DNA from: Aporhodopirellula rubra
Lineage (GTDB): Bacteria > Planctomycetota > Planctomycetia > Pirellulales > Pirellulaceae
DNA length: 64,000 nt
Direction of reading: 5' to 3'
Assembly: GCF_014192335.1 (NCBI RefSeq)
Contig: NZ_JACHXU010000001.1
Location: 310,001 to 374,000, forward strand
A program made the translations under genes and the position numbers. The notes below the pieces were generated by a model that searched no databases, was not told the origin of the DNA, and was given only the letters and a program-made list of their open reading frames with translations. Each line of letters opens with the position of its first letter. Position 1 is the first letter of the stretch. Shown in pieces: positions 7,966 through 17,110 of the stretch.

Positions 7966-9747
7966 TTAGCTTCCGCAACCACAGCCAGCGACAGGAGCGG
8001 CGACAGGTGCTGAACCGCATCCGCAACCGGCCGAGCCAGCAGCTCCGGCAGCCGATGCACCCGAGCAACCGCCCGAGACAGGAACTTCAACTGTTTGTGG
8101 GACCATGACGGTCTTGGTCACTTGAACTTCTTTTTGAACCTGAACAGGAACGCAGACGGTGTAGTCTTCGGTCTTGGCTTCGGTAACTTGTTCCATGACG
8201 GTTACTTCGTAAGGAACTTCTTCGCTAACGGTGTCAAACTCGGTGACGGTGTACTCGCGAGTCTTTTCTTCGGGCACCATGACGGTGATGGTGCGTTGAC
8301 GCGTTTCGGTCGTCATCGAAGTTTTAGGAACCATGCGGGTGCGTGTTTCAGCAACCATGGTTGTCACGTTCTTGTTGCGTGTGCGAGTTTCGGTTTGGCA
8401 GCTCGTTTTGTTGACAAGGCGTGTGCGTTGTTCAGTACGAGTCTTGCGAACTTGATACTCTTGAGTGCGTTGTTCTTGACGGCAACGACGAACGGCAATT
8501 TGACGCGTGCGAGCTTCCATGCGAGTGCGAGTCACAGGAACCATGCGGGTGCGTGTTTCGGTACGGCAACGGTTTACGTTGACCATGCGAGTGCGAGTTT
8601 CGCAACGGTACTTCGTGACCGAAACAGGACGCGTGCGAGTTTCGCTACGGCACTTGGTCACGTTGTATGTGTAAGGTTGCTCAACCTTCTGAGTGGTGTA
8701 GGTCGTGTAAGGAACTTGTTCGCAAACGACGTTAGGAACCCAAACCTTACGAGTGACGGTGGTGGTGCATCCGCCGCCACATCCGCCACAGCTGTCGCCG
8801 CAACCACATGAGCTGCTGCAGCCACCACATGAACCGCAACCGCCGCACGATGACGATCCGCAACCGCTAGCGGCAGGGACTTCTTCGGTGACGCACTGGT
8901 AGCTGCCCATGTCTTTGCTGACGGAGCGGTACTTGGTCACTGGGACGCGTTGGCACACGGTGCGAGTGCCGGTCATTGTTTCGGTGTAAGGAACGCTAAC
9001 GGTGTAGCTGACTTCGCTGGTTTCGGTGTAAGGAACGCGAACGGTGTACGATTGCGAGACCTGCTCGGTGTAAGGAACCTTGACCGAGTAGGTTTGTTCA
9101 ACGTTCTCGGTGTAAGGAACGCAAACGCTGTAGCTCTTTTCAACCATTTCGGTGTAAGGAACGTTCACGCTGTAAGTGCGAGTCGCCGTTTCGGTGTAAG
9201 GAACACAAACGGTGTAAGGCACTTCGACTTGAGTCGTGACAGGAACTTGAACCGAGTAGGTTTCTTGAACCACTTCGGTCTTAGGAACCATCACCGTGTA
9301 CGTTTCTTCGACTTCAGTCGTGACAGGAACTTGAACGGTGTAGTCTTGAGTTTGTTGCGTCGGGACCATGACGGTGTACGTTTCCGACTTGGTGACTTCG
9401 CGTGGAACTTGTTTGTTCACGGTGCGAGTGCGTGTTTCAGTGCGAGGAACACACTTCACGACGTTGTACGAACGCTGACGCGTTTCTTGCTTCATTTCCG
9501 TTACCGTAACCGTTTGGGTTTCGGTGACTTGTTGTGGAACCATGACGGTTTGAGTCGTCATGACGGGGCCACAACCGCCGTCTTGGACGATTGCAGGACC
9601 GGCGGATTCGCCAGCGAGCGTGTCGGAGCATCCGCCGCATGCGGGTGCAGGGGCTGGTGCGGCCGAACCGCAGCACTGGGCGTTGGCGACGGGACCGTAC
9701 GATACAGCAGTCAATGCGACTGCAAGGGTCAGAGACAATTTCTTCAC
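7966..9747 (-). CDS. YTV-repeat protein, probable cell-envelope structural protein
   Basis: 593 residues starting at GTG with AAGGA eight bases upstream. A signal peptide (about residues 1-23, ending PVANA) precedes a Cys-rich stretch. Residues about 120-270 are 14-residue repeats of the form Y(T/S)VxVPYTExxxxx, the YTV family known from Pirellula-type planctomycetes. A Cys/Gly module of CGGCGSCGGC type follows at about residues 290-325. A second block (about 365-495) repeats every 14 residues as E(T/Q)RTRxVxVxxxRx, and the protein ends with further GCGCGS motifs. Alternating beta-type repeats with Cys clusters suggest a fibrous, disulfide-cross-linked wall or surface protein; YTV proteins have been linked to the envelope in this group. 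Function is inferred, the family assignment is firm. Confidence 0.9.
   Translation of the reverse strand: MKKLSLTLAVALTAVSYGPVANAQCCGSAAPAPAPACGGCSDTLAGESAGPAIVQDGGCGPVMTTQTVMVPQQVTETQTVTVTEMKQETRQRSYNVVKCVPRTETRTRTVNKQVPREVTKSETYTVMVPTQQTQDYTVQVPVTTEVEETYTVMVPKTEVVQETYSVQVPVTTQVEVPYTVCVPYTETATRTYSVNVPYTEMVEKSYSVCVPYTENVEQTYSVKVPYTEQVSQSYTVRVPYTETSEVSYTVSVPYTETMTGTRTVCQRVPVTKYRSVSKDMGSYQCVTEEVPAASGCGSSSCGGCGSCGGCSSSCGCGDSCGGCGGGCTTTVTRKVWVPNVVCEQVPYTTYTTQKVEQPYTYNVTKCRSETRTRPVSVTKYRCETRTRMVNVNRCRTETRTRMVPVTRTRMEARTRQIAVRRCRQEQRTQEYQVRKTRTEQRTRLVNKTSCQTETRTRNKNVTTMVAETRTRMVPKTSMTTETRQRTITVMVPEEKTREYTVTEFDTVSEEVPYEVTVMEQVTEAKTEDYTVCVPVQVQKEVQVTKTVMVPQTVEVPVSGGCSGASAAGAAGSAGCGCGSAPVAAPVAGCGCGS
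8270..8650 (-). repeat. 42-bp tandem repeats coding for ETRTR-type 14-residue units
   Basis: Within the YTV gene, about nine degenerate 42-bp units encode the series starting ETRTRPVSVTK and ending near ETRQRTITVMV. Units are protein-level repeats with many silent and some replacing changes, so they are old rather than freshly amplified. Confidence 0.8.
8964..9390 (-). repeat. 42-bp tandem repeats coding for YTV-type 14-residue units
   Basis: Recurring blocks containing tcggtgtaaggaac on the plus strand encode the series of Y(T/S)VxVPYTE units. Five consecutive units (YSVNVPYTEM, YSVCVPYTEN, YSVKVPYTEQ, YTVRVPYTET, YTVSVPYTET) are exactly 14 codons apart; units nearer the N-terminus are 13-15 residues apart. 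Confidence 0.85.
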
Positions 9748-9940
9748 GAGGGTTTCCTTGGAGGGACAAACAGTCGGATCGTCTACTGACGTCCGAGCAA
9801 ACTAGAAGGTGTATCGAAAGCTAGTTTGGGGGGCATGTTTGTCCACTTCTGGCTCACAAGGAGGGCCGAAATACCGAAGGAGATCTCAAGTTTTTCCGCT
9901 GATGACGACTATGCGGATTGGGGGCGAGAAAACGCCCTTC

Positions 9941-11539
9941 TCAGCCGATCGCGGCGGCCAGTAGTTCGTGTTCGGTCCAACAATCGGTGTCGCGGAGGTC
10001 TGTCATTTCTCCGTTTGCGAACACACCGATGCGATCGCAAACGCCCAGCAGCTCAGGCAAATAGCTGCTGACGAGAATGATCGCCTTGCCCGTCGCGGCC
10101 AGTTCGCCGATTTGTCGGTAGATCACTTCTTTGCTGCCGATATCGATTCCCCGGGTGGGTTCATCGAGCAATAGAATCGCGCAGTCGTGATGGAGGAGCC
10201 TTGCTAACGCGATCTTCTGCTGGTTCCCGCCGGAAAGTTCGCCGATGGATTGGTAGGGTGAGGCGGCTTTGACGTCGAGCGTTTGCATCCACTGCTGAGT
10301 CGATTGAGACATCGCTGAGGACGAGAGCAGACCGCGTTTGCGGTACGTGTCCATGCGGGTGATCGTAAGGTTGTCGGTCAAACTGCGATCGAGAAACAGC
10401 CCCTCGTTCTTGCGGTCTTCGGAAACCAGTCCCATCGAGTCGCGTGTCCAACTGAGGTCGGGGCGTCGGCAGGCGGTTGGTTTTCCGGCGATCGAGACCA
10501 CGCCGCCGGTAAGAGTGTCGAGCCCGAAGATGGTCCGGAGGGTTTCGGTTCGACCGGCACCGATTAACCCGGCGATGCCTAGGATTTCGCCGCGGTGCAC
10601 TTCGAAGCTGACCGATTGGGGCCCGTCGGCGGATTGAATCTGTTTGACTTCGAGTGCGACGTCGCCGCGTGTGTGGGTGAACTTGGGATACAGGTCGGAC
10701 ATGTCTCGACCGACCATAGAACGGATGATCTCGTCCATTGGCGTTGGCGGTTCGTTGTCGGCAGCGTTCGGGTTGGACGCGTCCGATTGGGTTTGGGGTG
10801 ACGTGCCCGGCATGCGTCCTGTTGCCACCGTGCGGCCGTCACGAAGAACAGTGAACCGGTCCGCGATGCGTTCGCATTCTTCGAGGAAATGGCTGATGTA
10901 CAGAATGCTGACGCCGTCGTTGCTGAGGCGTTCGATTACGTCGAAGAGGCGTTCGGTGTCGACCTGAGTAAGACTGCTGGTTGGTTCATCCAGTATCAGC
11001 AGTTTTAGCGAACCGGACGAGTCATGGGATGATGTCACGACCGCTCTCGCGATTTCGACCATTTGTTGTTCGGCGATCGACAGTTCGCCAGCGGGACGAT
11101 CGAGCGAGAGATGGTCGCAGTTCAATTTTGCGAGGGCTTCGGACGCCCATCGCCGCTGCGTCTCTTGGTCGACCCATCCGATGCAGCGCGCGAGGTGCGC
11201 GAACACGGATCCGGTCGGCTGCGGCTCGCGACCGAGTGTGATGTTTTGACACACCGATAGATCCGGTGCGAGGTTGAGTTCTTGGTAGATCATCGCGATG
11301 CCGGCGGATTGCGAATCACGCGGTCCGGCGAAATGAAGGGGCTTTCCGTCAAACCGGATTTCCCCGGCATCCGGACGGTGAGCACCACTGAGGACCCGCA
11401 TCAACGTGCTCTTGCCTGCACCGTTTTCGCCGATAATCGCGTGGACTTCGCCGGGACGAACGCTCAGATCGACACCGTCGAGGGCGCGGGTGGCGCCGAA
11501 CGATTTGCGGATACCGTTGAGGGAGAGTCTGGGGATCAT
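9941..11539 (-). CDS. RbsA/MglA-type sugar ABC transporter ATPase (two nucleotide-binding domains)
   Basis: 532 residues with two ABC domains in tandem, the layout of carbohydrate-uptake class 2 ATPases (RbsA, MglA, XylG). Domain 1 has Walker A GENGAGKST (37-45), Q-loop MIYQELNL, signature LSIAEQQMVEIARAV and Walker B LLILDEPTSSL. Domain 2 has the degenerate Walker A GLIGAGRTE typical of the family, signature LSGGNQQKIALARLL and Walker B ILLLDEPTRGID. No permease or sugar-binding protein gene lies next to it, which is unusual; partners must be encoded elsewhere. A low-complexity insert (SPQTQSDASNPNAADNEP) sits between the domains. It diverges from an ArsR-type regulator gene, and the palindrome at 11568-11591 is 29 bases upstream of its start codon. 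Confidence 0.9.
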   Translation of the reverse strand: MIPRLSLNGIRKSFGATRALDGVDLSVRPGEVHAIIGENGAGKSTLMRVLSGAHRPDAGEIRFDGKPLHFAGPRDSQSAGIAMIYQELNLAPDLSVCQNITLGREPQPTGSVFAHLARCIGWVDQETQRRWASEALAKLNCDHLSLDRPAGELSIAEQQMVEIARAVVTSSHDSSGSLKLLILDEPTSSLTQVDTERLFDVIERLSNDGVSILYISHFLEECERIADRFTVLRDGRTVATGRMPGTSPQTQSDASNPNAADNEPPTPMDEIIRSMVGRDMSDLYPKFTHTRGDVALEVKQIQSADGPQSVSFEVHRGEILGIAGLIGAGRTETLRTIFGLDTLTGGVVSIAGKPTACRRPDLSWTRDSMGLVSEDRKNEGLFLDRSLTDNLTITRMDTYRKRGLLSSSAMSQSTQQWMQTLDVKAASPYQSIGELSGGNQQKIALARLLHHDCAILLLDEPTRGIDIGSKEVIYRQIGELAATGKAIILVSSYLPELLGVCDRIGVFANGEMTDLRDTDCWTEHELLAAAIG

Positions 11540-11567
11540 CTGAAAACCGATCGGAAAAACTCAATTG

Positions 11568-11591
11568 ACATATCGTGACCTTCCGATATGT
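11568..11591. promoter_or_regulatory. Perfect inverted repeat, probable operator of the ArsR-type repressor
   Basis: ACATATCG, an 8-base spacer (TGACCTTC) and CGATATGT form a perfect 8-8-8 dyad. It lies in the 116-base region between the divergent ABC ATPase and regulator genes. A TTGACA at 11565-11570 enters its left arm, and a TATGTT hexamer 16 bases further on ends its right arm, so a bound repressor would cover a plus-strand promoter. Dyads of this size are usual for dimeric ArsR-family proteins. Binding itself is inference. Confidence 0.65.
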
Positions 11592-11655
11592 TGACAAGCC
11601 GGGAGGATGTATTGTAAGAAAACCACTCCAATCCAAAAGTCACTCACGCTGAATC

Positions 11656-11982
11656 ATGAAAAAAGGTACTACGAAAACGACCGCCACGGCGAAGCCGAAA
11701 GGGAGCGTTCGGGAACTCGGCGATGCGGCCGAATGTCTCAAAACGCTCGCTCATCCGGTGCGTTTGCGGATGGTCCAATTGCTGTTGCATGGGCGTTACA
11801 CCGTTGGCGAGTTGGCCGCGGACTGTGAAGTACCTGACAATGTGGCCTCGGAGCATTTGCGTCTGCTGCAGCGGTGCGGTTTTTTTACCAGTGAACGCGA
11901 GGGGCGACGCGTATTCTACCAAGTCGCTGAACCGCACTTAGAAAAACTCATGGCGTGCATCGAAGGTCGCTTTTTGTCGTAA
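11656..11982 (+). CDS. ArsR-family winged-helix repressor, YgaV/BigR-like
   Basis: 108 residues. The core has the family pattern AECLKTLAHPVRLRMVQLLL, the helix-turn-helix TVGELAADCEVPDNVASEHLRLL and the wing SEREGRRVFYQV. It lacks the CxC metal site seen in ArsR/SmtB helix 3. Cysteines are at 27, 57, 74 and 101. Persulfide-sensing relatives (BigR, SqrR, YgaV) use a cysteine pair including one in the last helix, and Cys101 is placed for that role; the partner is uncertain. The two genes behind it are a YgaP-like rhodanese and a CoA-disulfide reductase-rhodanese fusion, which matches the ygaV-ygaP arrangement of Enterobacteria. It probably represses its own operon through the upstream dyad. 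Confidence 0.85.
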   Translation: MKKGTTKTTATAKPKGSVRELGDAAECLKTLAHPVRLRMVQLLLHGRYTVGELAADCEVPDNVASEHLRLLQRCGFFTSEREGRRVFYQVAEPHLEKLMACIEGRFLS

Positions 11983-12178
11983 GGGAGCCACATTCAATCG
12001 GTGATTGTTACGGCGCACGGAGCAGGAAACCGGACGCCGATTCGCTGGCCAAGTCGCTCGCGTGCGTGACGCTTTGTTTCGTGTGCCTCGCCGCTCGACA
12101 GTCGAACTGAAATTTCACCGCAACGCGTTCACATTTATTATCTCGTCATCTCACTATCTAACGATTTTAAGCGTTCCA

Positions 12179-12721
12179 ATGAAAACCATTTCCGTCCATG
12201 AACTTTCCCGTCAACATGCCGAACACGGTGTGAGTTTGATCGATGTCCGGATGCCTACCGAGTTTCGTGAGGTTCACGCGGAGTGTGCCCATAACGTTCC
12301 GTTGGACTCGTTGAATCCGGGCGATGCGTTCGAGAAGTTTGGGCAGAAGAATCGGCCGCTGTACGTGATTTGCAAAAGCGGTGGTCGGTCGGCGATGGCG
12401 TGCAAGCAATTTTCAGAAGCCGGTTACGATAACGTCGTAAGCGTTGACGGCGGGACCGAGGCGTGGGATCGAGCGGGATTGCCGGTCATCCGAGGGAAGA
12501 AGGCGGTCTCGTTGGAACGTCAGGTTCGGATCGTTGCGGGGGCGTTGGTTTTGGTCGGGGCTGTTTTGGCGATGGTGGTCAATCCGATGTACGCGGGGTT
12601 GTCGGCGTTCATCGGGGCGGGATTGATCTTCGCCGGCGTGACGGACACCTGTGGCATGGGCATGATGCTCGCGAGAATGCCGTGGAACCGTTGTCAAACG
12701 CACGCCTGTCAAGTGAAGTAG
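12179..12721 (+). CDS. ygaP: Membrane-anchored rhodanese, YgaP-like
   Basis: 180 residues from the ATG at 12179; a longer frame exists upstream but carries no family sequence. Residues 1-105 are a rhodanese domain with the catalytic Cys65 loop CKSGGRS. Two transmembrane helices follow (about 112-130 and 135-152) and the tail reads DTCGMGMMLARMPWNR, the signature of the DUF2892 domain. This is the full architecture of E. coli YgaP, which carries a persulfide on its catalytic Cys and transfers sulfane sulfur, possibly linked to export. It lies between a YgaV-like repressor and a CoA-disulfide reductase fusion, 36 bases before the latter, so the three are likely one operon for sulfide or persulfide handling. 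Confidence 0.88.
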   Translation: MKTISVHELSRQHAEHGVSLIDVRMPTEFREVHAECAHNVPLDSLNPGDAFEKFGQKNRPLYVICKSGGRSAMACKQFSEAGYDNVVSVDGGTEAWDRAGLPVIRGKKAVSLERQVRIVAGALVLVGAVLAMVVNPMYAGLSAFIGAGLIFAGVTDTCGMGMMLARMPWNRCQTHACQVK

Positions 12722-12757
12722 CGTTCGTTCTCCTTATTAACTCATTTTGGATTCGTC

Positions 12758-14449
12758 ATGAAGATTGTGATCATTGGGGCTGTTGCGGGTGGTGCGTCGG
12801 CGGCGGCGCGGGCACGAAGGTTGAGCGAAGATGCTGAAATCATTTTGCTCGAACGAGGGCCCGAACCTTCGTTTGCGAATTGTGGATTGCCGTATTACGT
12901 CGGTGGGAAGATTCAGTCTCGCGACAAACTGCTGGTTGCACCCGCTGAGCGACTTCGCCAGCGATACCGACTCGACGTTCGTACGCTCAGTGAAGTGACC
13001 CAGATCAATCGCGATGAGAAAACGGTAACCGTTCGCGATTTGCAAACGGGCAAAACCTACGATGAGTCTTACGACAAGTTGATCTACGCGACCGGTGCGG
13101 CCGCTTTCAAACCGCCGATTCCCGGGATCGACGGGGAGCGAATCATGAGTTTGCGAGATCTGCCCGATGCGGATCGATTGCTCGCTCAGGTCGTGATGAA
13201 GAGCGATTCGAGTCAGCCGCCGCGGCGTTGCGTGGTCGTCGGTGCGGGATTCATCGGGATCGAGGTTGTCGAAAACATGATCGAGCGAGGGATTGAAACC
13301 ACGCTCGTTGAACTGTCCGATCAGATCTTGCCACCGTGGGATCGCGAAATGATCGAACCGTTTCATTCGCTGCTGAGTGATCGGGGAGTGAAACTGCATT
13401 TGAGCGATTCGGCGGTGCGTTTTGAGGATGACGGCACCGAGCTCACCGTGCACCTGAAATCTGGCGCGGTCTTGCATGCCGACTTTGCTGTGGTGAGCAT
13501 CGGCGTGCGGCCCGAGAACACGCTCGCGTTGGAGGCTGGGTTGTTGTGTGGTGATCGCGGTGGTGTCGTCACCAACGAGCACATGCAGACCAGCGATTCG
13601 AACATTTACGCCGTCGGTGATGTTGCGGAGGTGCGTTGTTCGATCACCGGCGACACCACGCAAATCCCACTGGCCGGACCCGCGAACCGGCAGGGACGTA
13701 TTGCGGCCGACCATCTCTTCGGTCGAGATTCGAAATATCGTGGCACCCAGGGCACCGCGATCGTCGGCGTTTTCGGGCGCGCCGCGGCGATGACGGGACT
13801 GAGTGAAAAGGTGTTGCAGCGGATGCGGCGAGCCTACGAGAAGGTTTACGTGCACCCGGCGGATCACGCGGGCTACTATCCCGGCGCGACCGCGATGAGT
13901 TTGAAACTGCTCTTCGATCCTGAGAACGGCAAGATTCTCGGTGCCCAAGCCGTTGGGACTAACGGCGTGGACAAGCGGATCGATGTGATCGCGATGGCGA
14001 TTCAAGCCGAGATGACGGTTTACGATCTCGAAGAAGCGGAGCTGTGTTACGCCCCGCAATTTGGATCAGCAAAAGATCCCGTCAACATGGCGGGGTTTGT
14101 CGCCGCTGGTGTTCTGCGGGGTGACCAACCCGTCGTGCACGCGGCAGACGTCCTCGATGTGGCAACGGCGATTCCCGCCGATGAGAGTGTTTTCTTGCTC
14201 GATGTCCGGACTCCATCGGAGTTTTCCGCGGGCCATGTCGACGGCGCGGCGAATTATCCGCTTGAGCAGCTCCGCGAACATCTCCATGAGTTGCCGCGGG
14301 ATCGCGAGATATTTGTTTACTGCAAAGTCGGTCAACGAGGGTACATGGCGACGCGATTGCTCGCCCAAAAAGGATTCAACGTGAAGAATCTCAGCGGTGG
14401 TTACACCACGTATCGTCACGTCGAGATTCCCAGGCCGGTGCTCCAGTGA
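12758..14449 (+). CDS. CoA-disulfide reductase fused to a C-terminal rhodanese domain
   Basis: 563 residues. The FAD dinucleotide fold IIGAVAGGASAAARARRL opens the protein, and the active-site Cys42 is in FANCGLPYYVGG, the hallmark of CoA-disulfide reductases. The NAD-binding fold is VVVGAGFIGIEVVENM (about residues 160-175). FAD contact and dimer segments follow to about residue 445. A rhodanese domain fills 455-560 with catalytic Cys522 in VYCKVGQRG. Fusions of this type (CoADR-Rhd) reduce CoA disulfides, CoA persulfide or polysulfide with NAD(P)H and are thought to keep persulfide levels low. Its place behind the YgaV/YgaP pair supports that role. Confidence 0.92.
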   Translation: MKIVIIGAVAGGASAAARARRLSEDAEIILLERGPEPSFANCGLPYYVGGKIQSRDKLLVAPAERLRQRYRLDVRTLSEVTQINRDEKTVTVRDLQTGKTYDESYDKLIYATGAAAFKPPIPGIDGERIMSLRDLPDADRLLAQVVMKSDSSQPPRRCVVVGAGFIGIEVVENMIERGIETTLVELSDQILPPWDREMIEPFHSLLSDRGVKLHLSDSAVRFEDDGTELTVHLKSGAVLHADFAVVSIGVRPENTLALEAGLLCGDRGGVVTNEHMQTSDSNIYAVGDVAEVRCSITGDTTQIPLAGPANRQGRIAADHLFGRDSKYRGTQGTAIVGVFGRAAAMTGLSEKVLQRMRRAYEKVYVHPADHAGYYPGATAMSLKLLFDPENGKILGAQAVGTNGVDKRIDVIAMAIQAEMTVYDLEEAELCYAPQFGSAKDPVNMAGFVAAGVLRGDQPVVHAADVLDVATAIPADESVFLLDVRTPSEFSAGHVDGAANYPLEQLREHLHELPRDREIFVYCKVGQRGYMATRLLAQKGFNVKNLSGGYTTYRHVEIPRPVLQ

Positions 14450-14644
14450 GTTGCATCGGGCGGGGGGCTCGAGTCGTGTCCGTCACTTGATAGGGAACGA
14501 TTGGGGTAACGGTTCAAAGCACGACTCGGGGAGGAATGTGACACGGTCGCAGCCCCGTGGTCAGTGTTGGGGATGCAACGTATATTTTCCGGCTGCGTCA
14601 TTGAACCTCACTCCCCCCTGACCCGACCTGCGGGATTCGTCCTG

Positions 14645-15829
14645 ATGAAAATTCACGAGTATCAAGGAAAAGAACTCTTCCGCGCCGCTGGCGTCCCCGT
14701 GCTCGAGGGGCACATGGTGACAACGCCTGAAGAAGCAGAGGCTGCGTATGAGAAACTCGGCGGGAAAATCGCCGTCGTCAAAGCCCAGATTCATGCCGGC
14801 GGGCGTGGGAAAGGCAATATCATCGACAACCCGGACCAGAAGGGTGTCGTGTTGTGCAAATCTGCTGACGAGGCCAAGGCGGCCGCCGCAGGATTGCTCG
14901 GCAAGAAACTGGTCACGATTCAAACGGGCCCAGAAGGTCAAACGGTCGGGAAGGTCTTTGTCGAAGCCGGTTGCGATATCGCTCGCGAACTGTATCTCGG
15001 GATTGTCGTCGATCGCGTTACCTGCAAACCGGTTTTGATGGTCAGCACCGAGGGCGGTGTTGAGATCGAAAAGGTTGCCGAGGAAACTCCGGAACTGATC
15101 CACAAGGAAGCGTTCGATCCTGCGATCGGATTGGAAGCTTTCCAGGTTCGCAAGCTCTGCAAGAAGCTCGGCATTGAAGGGCCAGCGGCCAAGAGTGCGT
15201 TCAAATTCATGACCGCCATGTGCCGATTCTTCATCGATTATGATTGTGCCCTCGCCGAAGTTAACCCGTTGGTGATTACGGGATCGGGCGAGATGATCGC
15301 CCTGGACGCCAAGATCACCTTCGACGAGAACGCGATGTTCCGTCACACAGACCTCGAATCACTGCGTGACCTCAGCGAAGAAGAAGAGAGTGAGATTCGG
15401 GCAGGCAAGGCGGGGCTGAGCTACGTCAAACTCGAAGGTAACATCGCTTGCCTCGTCAACGGTGCTGGTTTGGCAATGTCGACGATGGACATTATCAAGT
15501 ATCACGGTGGCGAGCCTGCCAACTTCCTGGATGTCGGTGGCGGTGCCAACGCGGCTCAGGTTACCGAAGCGTTCCGGATCTTGTTGTCCGACAAAAACTG
15601 CAAAGGCGTGCTCGTGAACATCTTTGGCGGGATCGCACGTTGCACGACCATTGCCTCGGCGTTGATCGAAGCGAGCAAAGAGGTTGGGTTCACTGTCCCA
15701 CTCGTCGTGCGACTCGAAGGTACCGAAGTCGAAGAGGGCCGGAAGATGCTCGAAGAGAGCGATGTCGACGTGATCACGGCCGTCGACCTTACTGACGCGG
15801 CTAAGAAAATTGTCGCGGCAACCGCCTAG
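14645..15829 (+). CDS. sucC: Succinyl-CoA ligase [ADP-forming] beta subunit
   Basis: 394 residues from the ATG at 14645 ([19 protein letters not shown]), the conserved SucC beginning; a longer in-frame ATG at 14564 adds unrelated residues. The N-terminal part is an ATP-grasp fold ([34 protein letters not shown]). The C-terminal part is the CoA-ligase domain with [33 protein letters not shown] and [14 protein letters not shown]. With SucD it interconverts succinyl-CoA and succinate with nucleotide phosphorylation in the citric acid cycle. sucD follows after 131 bases. Confidence 0.97.
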   Translation: MKIHEYQGKELFRAAGVPVLEGHMVTTPEEAEAAYEKLGGKIAVVKAQIHAGGRGKGNIIDNPDQKGVVLCKSADEAKAAAAGLLGKKLVTIQTGPEGQTVGKVFVEAGCDIARELYLGIVVDRVTCKPVLMVSTEGGVEIEKVAEETPELIHKEAFDPAIGLEAFQVRKLCKKLGIEGPAAKSAFKFMTAMCRFFIDYDCALAEVNPLVITGSGEMIALDAKITFDENAMFRHTDLESLRDLSEEEESEIRAGKAGLSYVKLEGNIACLVNGAGLAMSTMDIIKYHGGEPANFLDVGGGANAAQVTEAFRILLSDKNCKGVLVNIFGGIARCTTIASALIEASKEVGFTVPLVVRLEGTEVEEGRKMLEESDVDVITAVDLTDAAKKIVAATA

Positions 15830-15845
15830 GCTTTTCGTACGGTCA

Positions 15846-15868
15846 GCCGAGAGTCATTGATTCTCGGC
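15846..15868 (+). other. Stem-loop between sucC and sucD
   Basis: GCCGAGA pairs with TCTCGGC across a 9-base loop, 17 bases after the sucC stop codon. It has no proper T tract, so it looks more like an mRNA processing or stability element, or a partial attenuator, than a full terminator. Confidence 0.45.
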
Positions 15869-15960
15869 GGCTAGCTTTCACACCCATTCATCTCACTCCT
15901 CCTGTTGCGTGACAGTCAGAAACGCTGGTCGCGGGCAGCAAAAAGCTAAAAGCTATCCTC

Positions 15961-16836
15961 ATGAGTATTCTGGTCGATAAAAATACGAAAGTGATTTGCC
16001 AAGGAATCACGGGCAACGCTGGCAAATTCCACGCGATGGGTTGCCGCGATTACGGCACCCAACTCGTCGGCGGTGTGACCCCCGGCAAGGGCGGGCAGAA
16101 CGTCGAAGGCATGCCTGTTTTCGATACCGTTGAAGAAGCGGTACAGCAAACCGGTGCCGATGCGACGATGATTTTCGTCCCACCTCCGTTCACTGCCGAT
16201 GCCATTCTCGAAGCGGTTGACGCGGGAATTCGAATCATCGCGGCAATCACCGAAGGCGTGCCCGTCATCGACATGGTTCGCGTCTATGAAAAAGTGAAGG
16301 CGAGCAATTCGATTCTGATCGGTCCAAACTGTCCTGGTCTGATCACACCGGGTGAATGCAAGATCGGGATCATGCCCGGTTACATTCACACGCCCGGTAA
16401 GATTGGCGTGATGAGCCGCTCGGGAACGTTGACTTACGAAGCGGTTTGGCAGACCAGTAATTTGAAGTTGGGCCAAAGCACGTGCGTCGGTCTCGGCGGC
16501 GACCCCATCGTGGGAACGAACTACATCGACCTGTTCAAGCTGTATCAGGAAGACGATCAGACCGAAGCGATCTTGATGATCGGTGAAATCGGAGGCAGTG
16601 CCGAAGAGGAAGCCGCCGCATATGTCAAAGAGCACGTGACCAAACCGGTTGCCGCGTTTATCGCCGGTCGCACCGCACCTCCGGGCAAACGCATGGGCCA
16701 CGCAGGTGCGATCATCAGTGGCGGTAAAGGAACGGCGGAAGAAAAGGTCGCCGCTCTCGAAGACGCCGGAATCGTCGTCGCGCCGAGTCCCGCTGAAATG
16801 GGCGAAGCCGTCCTCAAGGCGATCAAGCAAGCCTAA
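15961..16836 (+). CDS. sucD: Succinyl-CoA ligase [ADP-forming] alpha subunit
   Basis: 291 residues beginning [18 protein letters not shown]. The CoA-binding Rossmann part has [21 protein letters not shown] and [11 protein letters not shown]. The phosphorylated His247 lies in [26 protein letters not shown] and [14 protein letters not shown] are also conserved. It pairs with SucC encoded 131 bases upstream. A strong terminator follows, so sucCD is a two-gene unit. Confidence 0.97.
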   Translation: MSILVDKNTKVICQGITGNAGKFHAMGCRDYGTQLVGGVTPGKGGQNVEGMPVFDTVEEAVQQTGADATMIFVPPPFTADAILEAVDAGIRIIAAITEGVPVIDMVRVYEKVKASNSILIGPNCPGLITPGECKIGIMPGYIHTPGKIGVMSRSGTLTYEAVWQTSNLKLGQSTCVGLGGDPIVGTNYIDLFKLYQEDDQTEAILMIGEIGGSAEEEAAAYVKEHVTKPVAAFIAGRTAPPGKRMGHAGAIISGGKGTAEEKVAALEDAGIVVAPSPAEMGEAVLKAIKQA

Positions 16837-16857
16837 GGCGAGCTTCACGATACGCAG

Positions 16858-16881
16858 GGGCCGGTTCGCCGGCCCTTTCTT
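16858..16881 (+). terminator. Rho-independent terminator after sucD
   Basis: GGGCCGG and CCGGCCC form a 7-bp GC stem closed by a TTCG tetraloop and followed by TTTCTT, starting 22 bases after the sucD stop codon. Confidence 0.9.
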
Positions 16882-17110
16882 GGTCGAGAGATTTTCTCTC
16901 AGTGCCCTCGCGCTCAGTGGCTCTGCATTGCATGTCCACGTGCTCCGTGTCCATTGACTTAGTGACCGGATTTGGCACTCGTGCAGCGAAGCCCGTCACG
17001 GGTTTCGTCGGTGGCCACGGCAAATCGGCCGGCATGAGGCGGTGGTTTTGCCTCCAGGGAAGACGGAAGTTTTAGCGACGTCCGCTATAGGGAGGCGACG
17101 CCTTGGTTGG

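Noticed and set aside
8270-9390. CRISPR-like regular spacing
   Set aside because: Units are contiguous 14-codon protein repeats in a long gene, without conserved non-coding repeats or spacers.
8095-9789. Two long plus-strand frames opposite the YTV gene
   Set aside because: They are mirror frames of the 42-bp repeats, rich in Asn/Arg/Gly/Val without signals; the minus-strand frame has a ribosome-binding site, signal peptide, family repeats and terminator.
12737-14059. 440-codon minus-strand frame
   Set aside because: Antisense shadow of the CoA-disulfide reductase gene, which has all catalytic motifs.
15946-16848. 300-codon minus-strand frame
   Set aside because: Antisense shadow of sucD.
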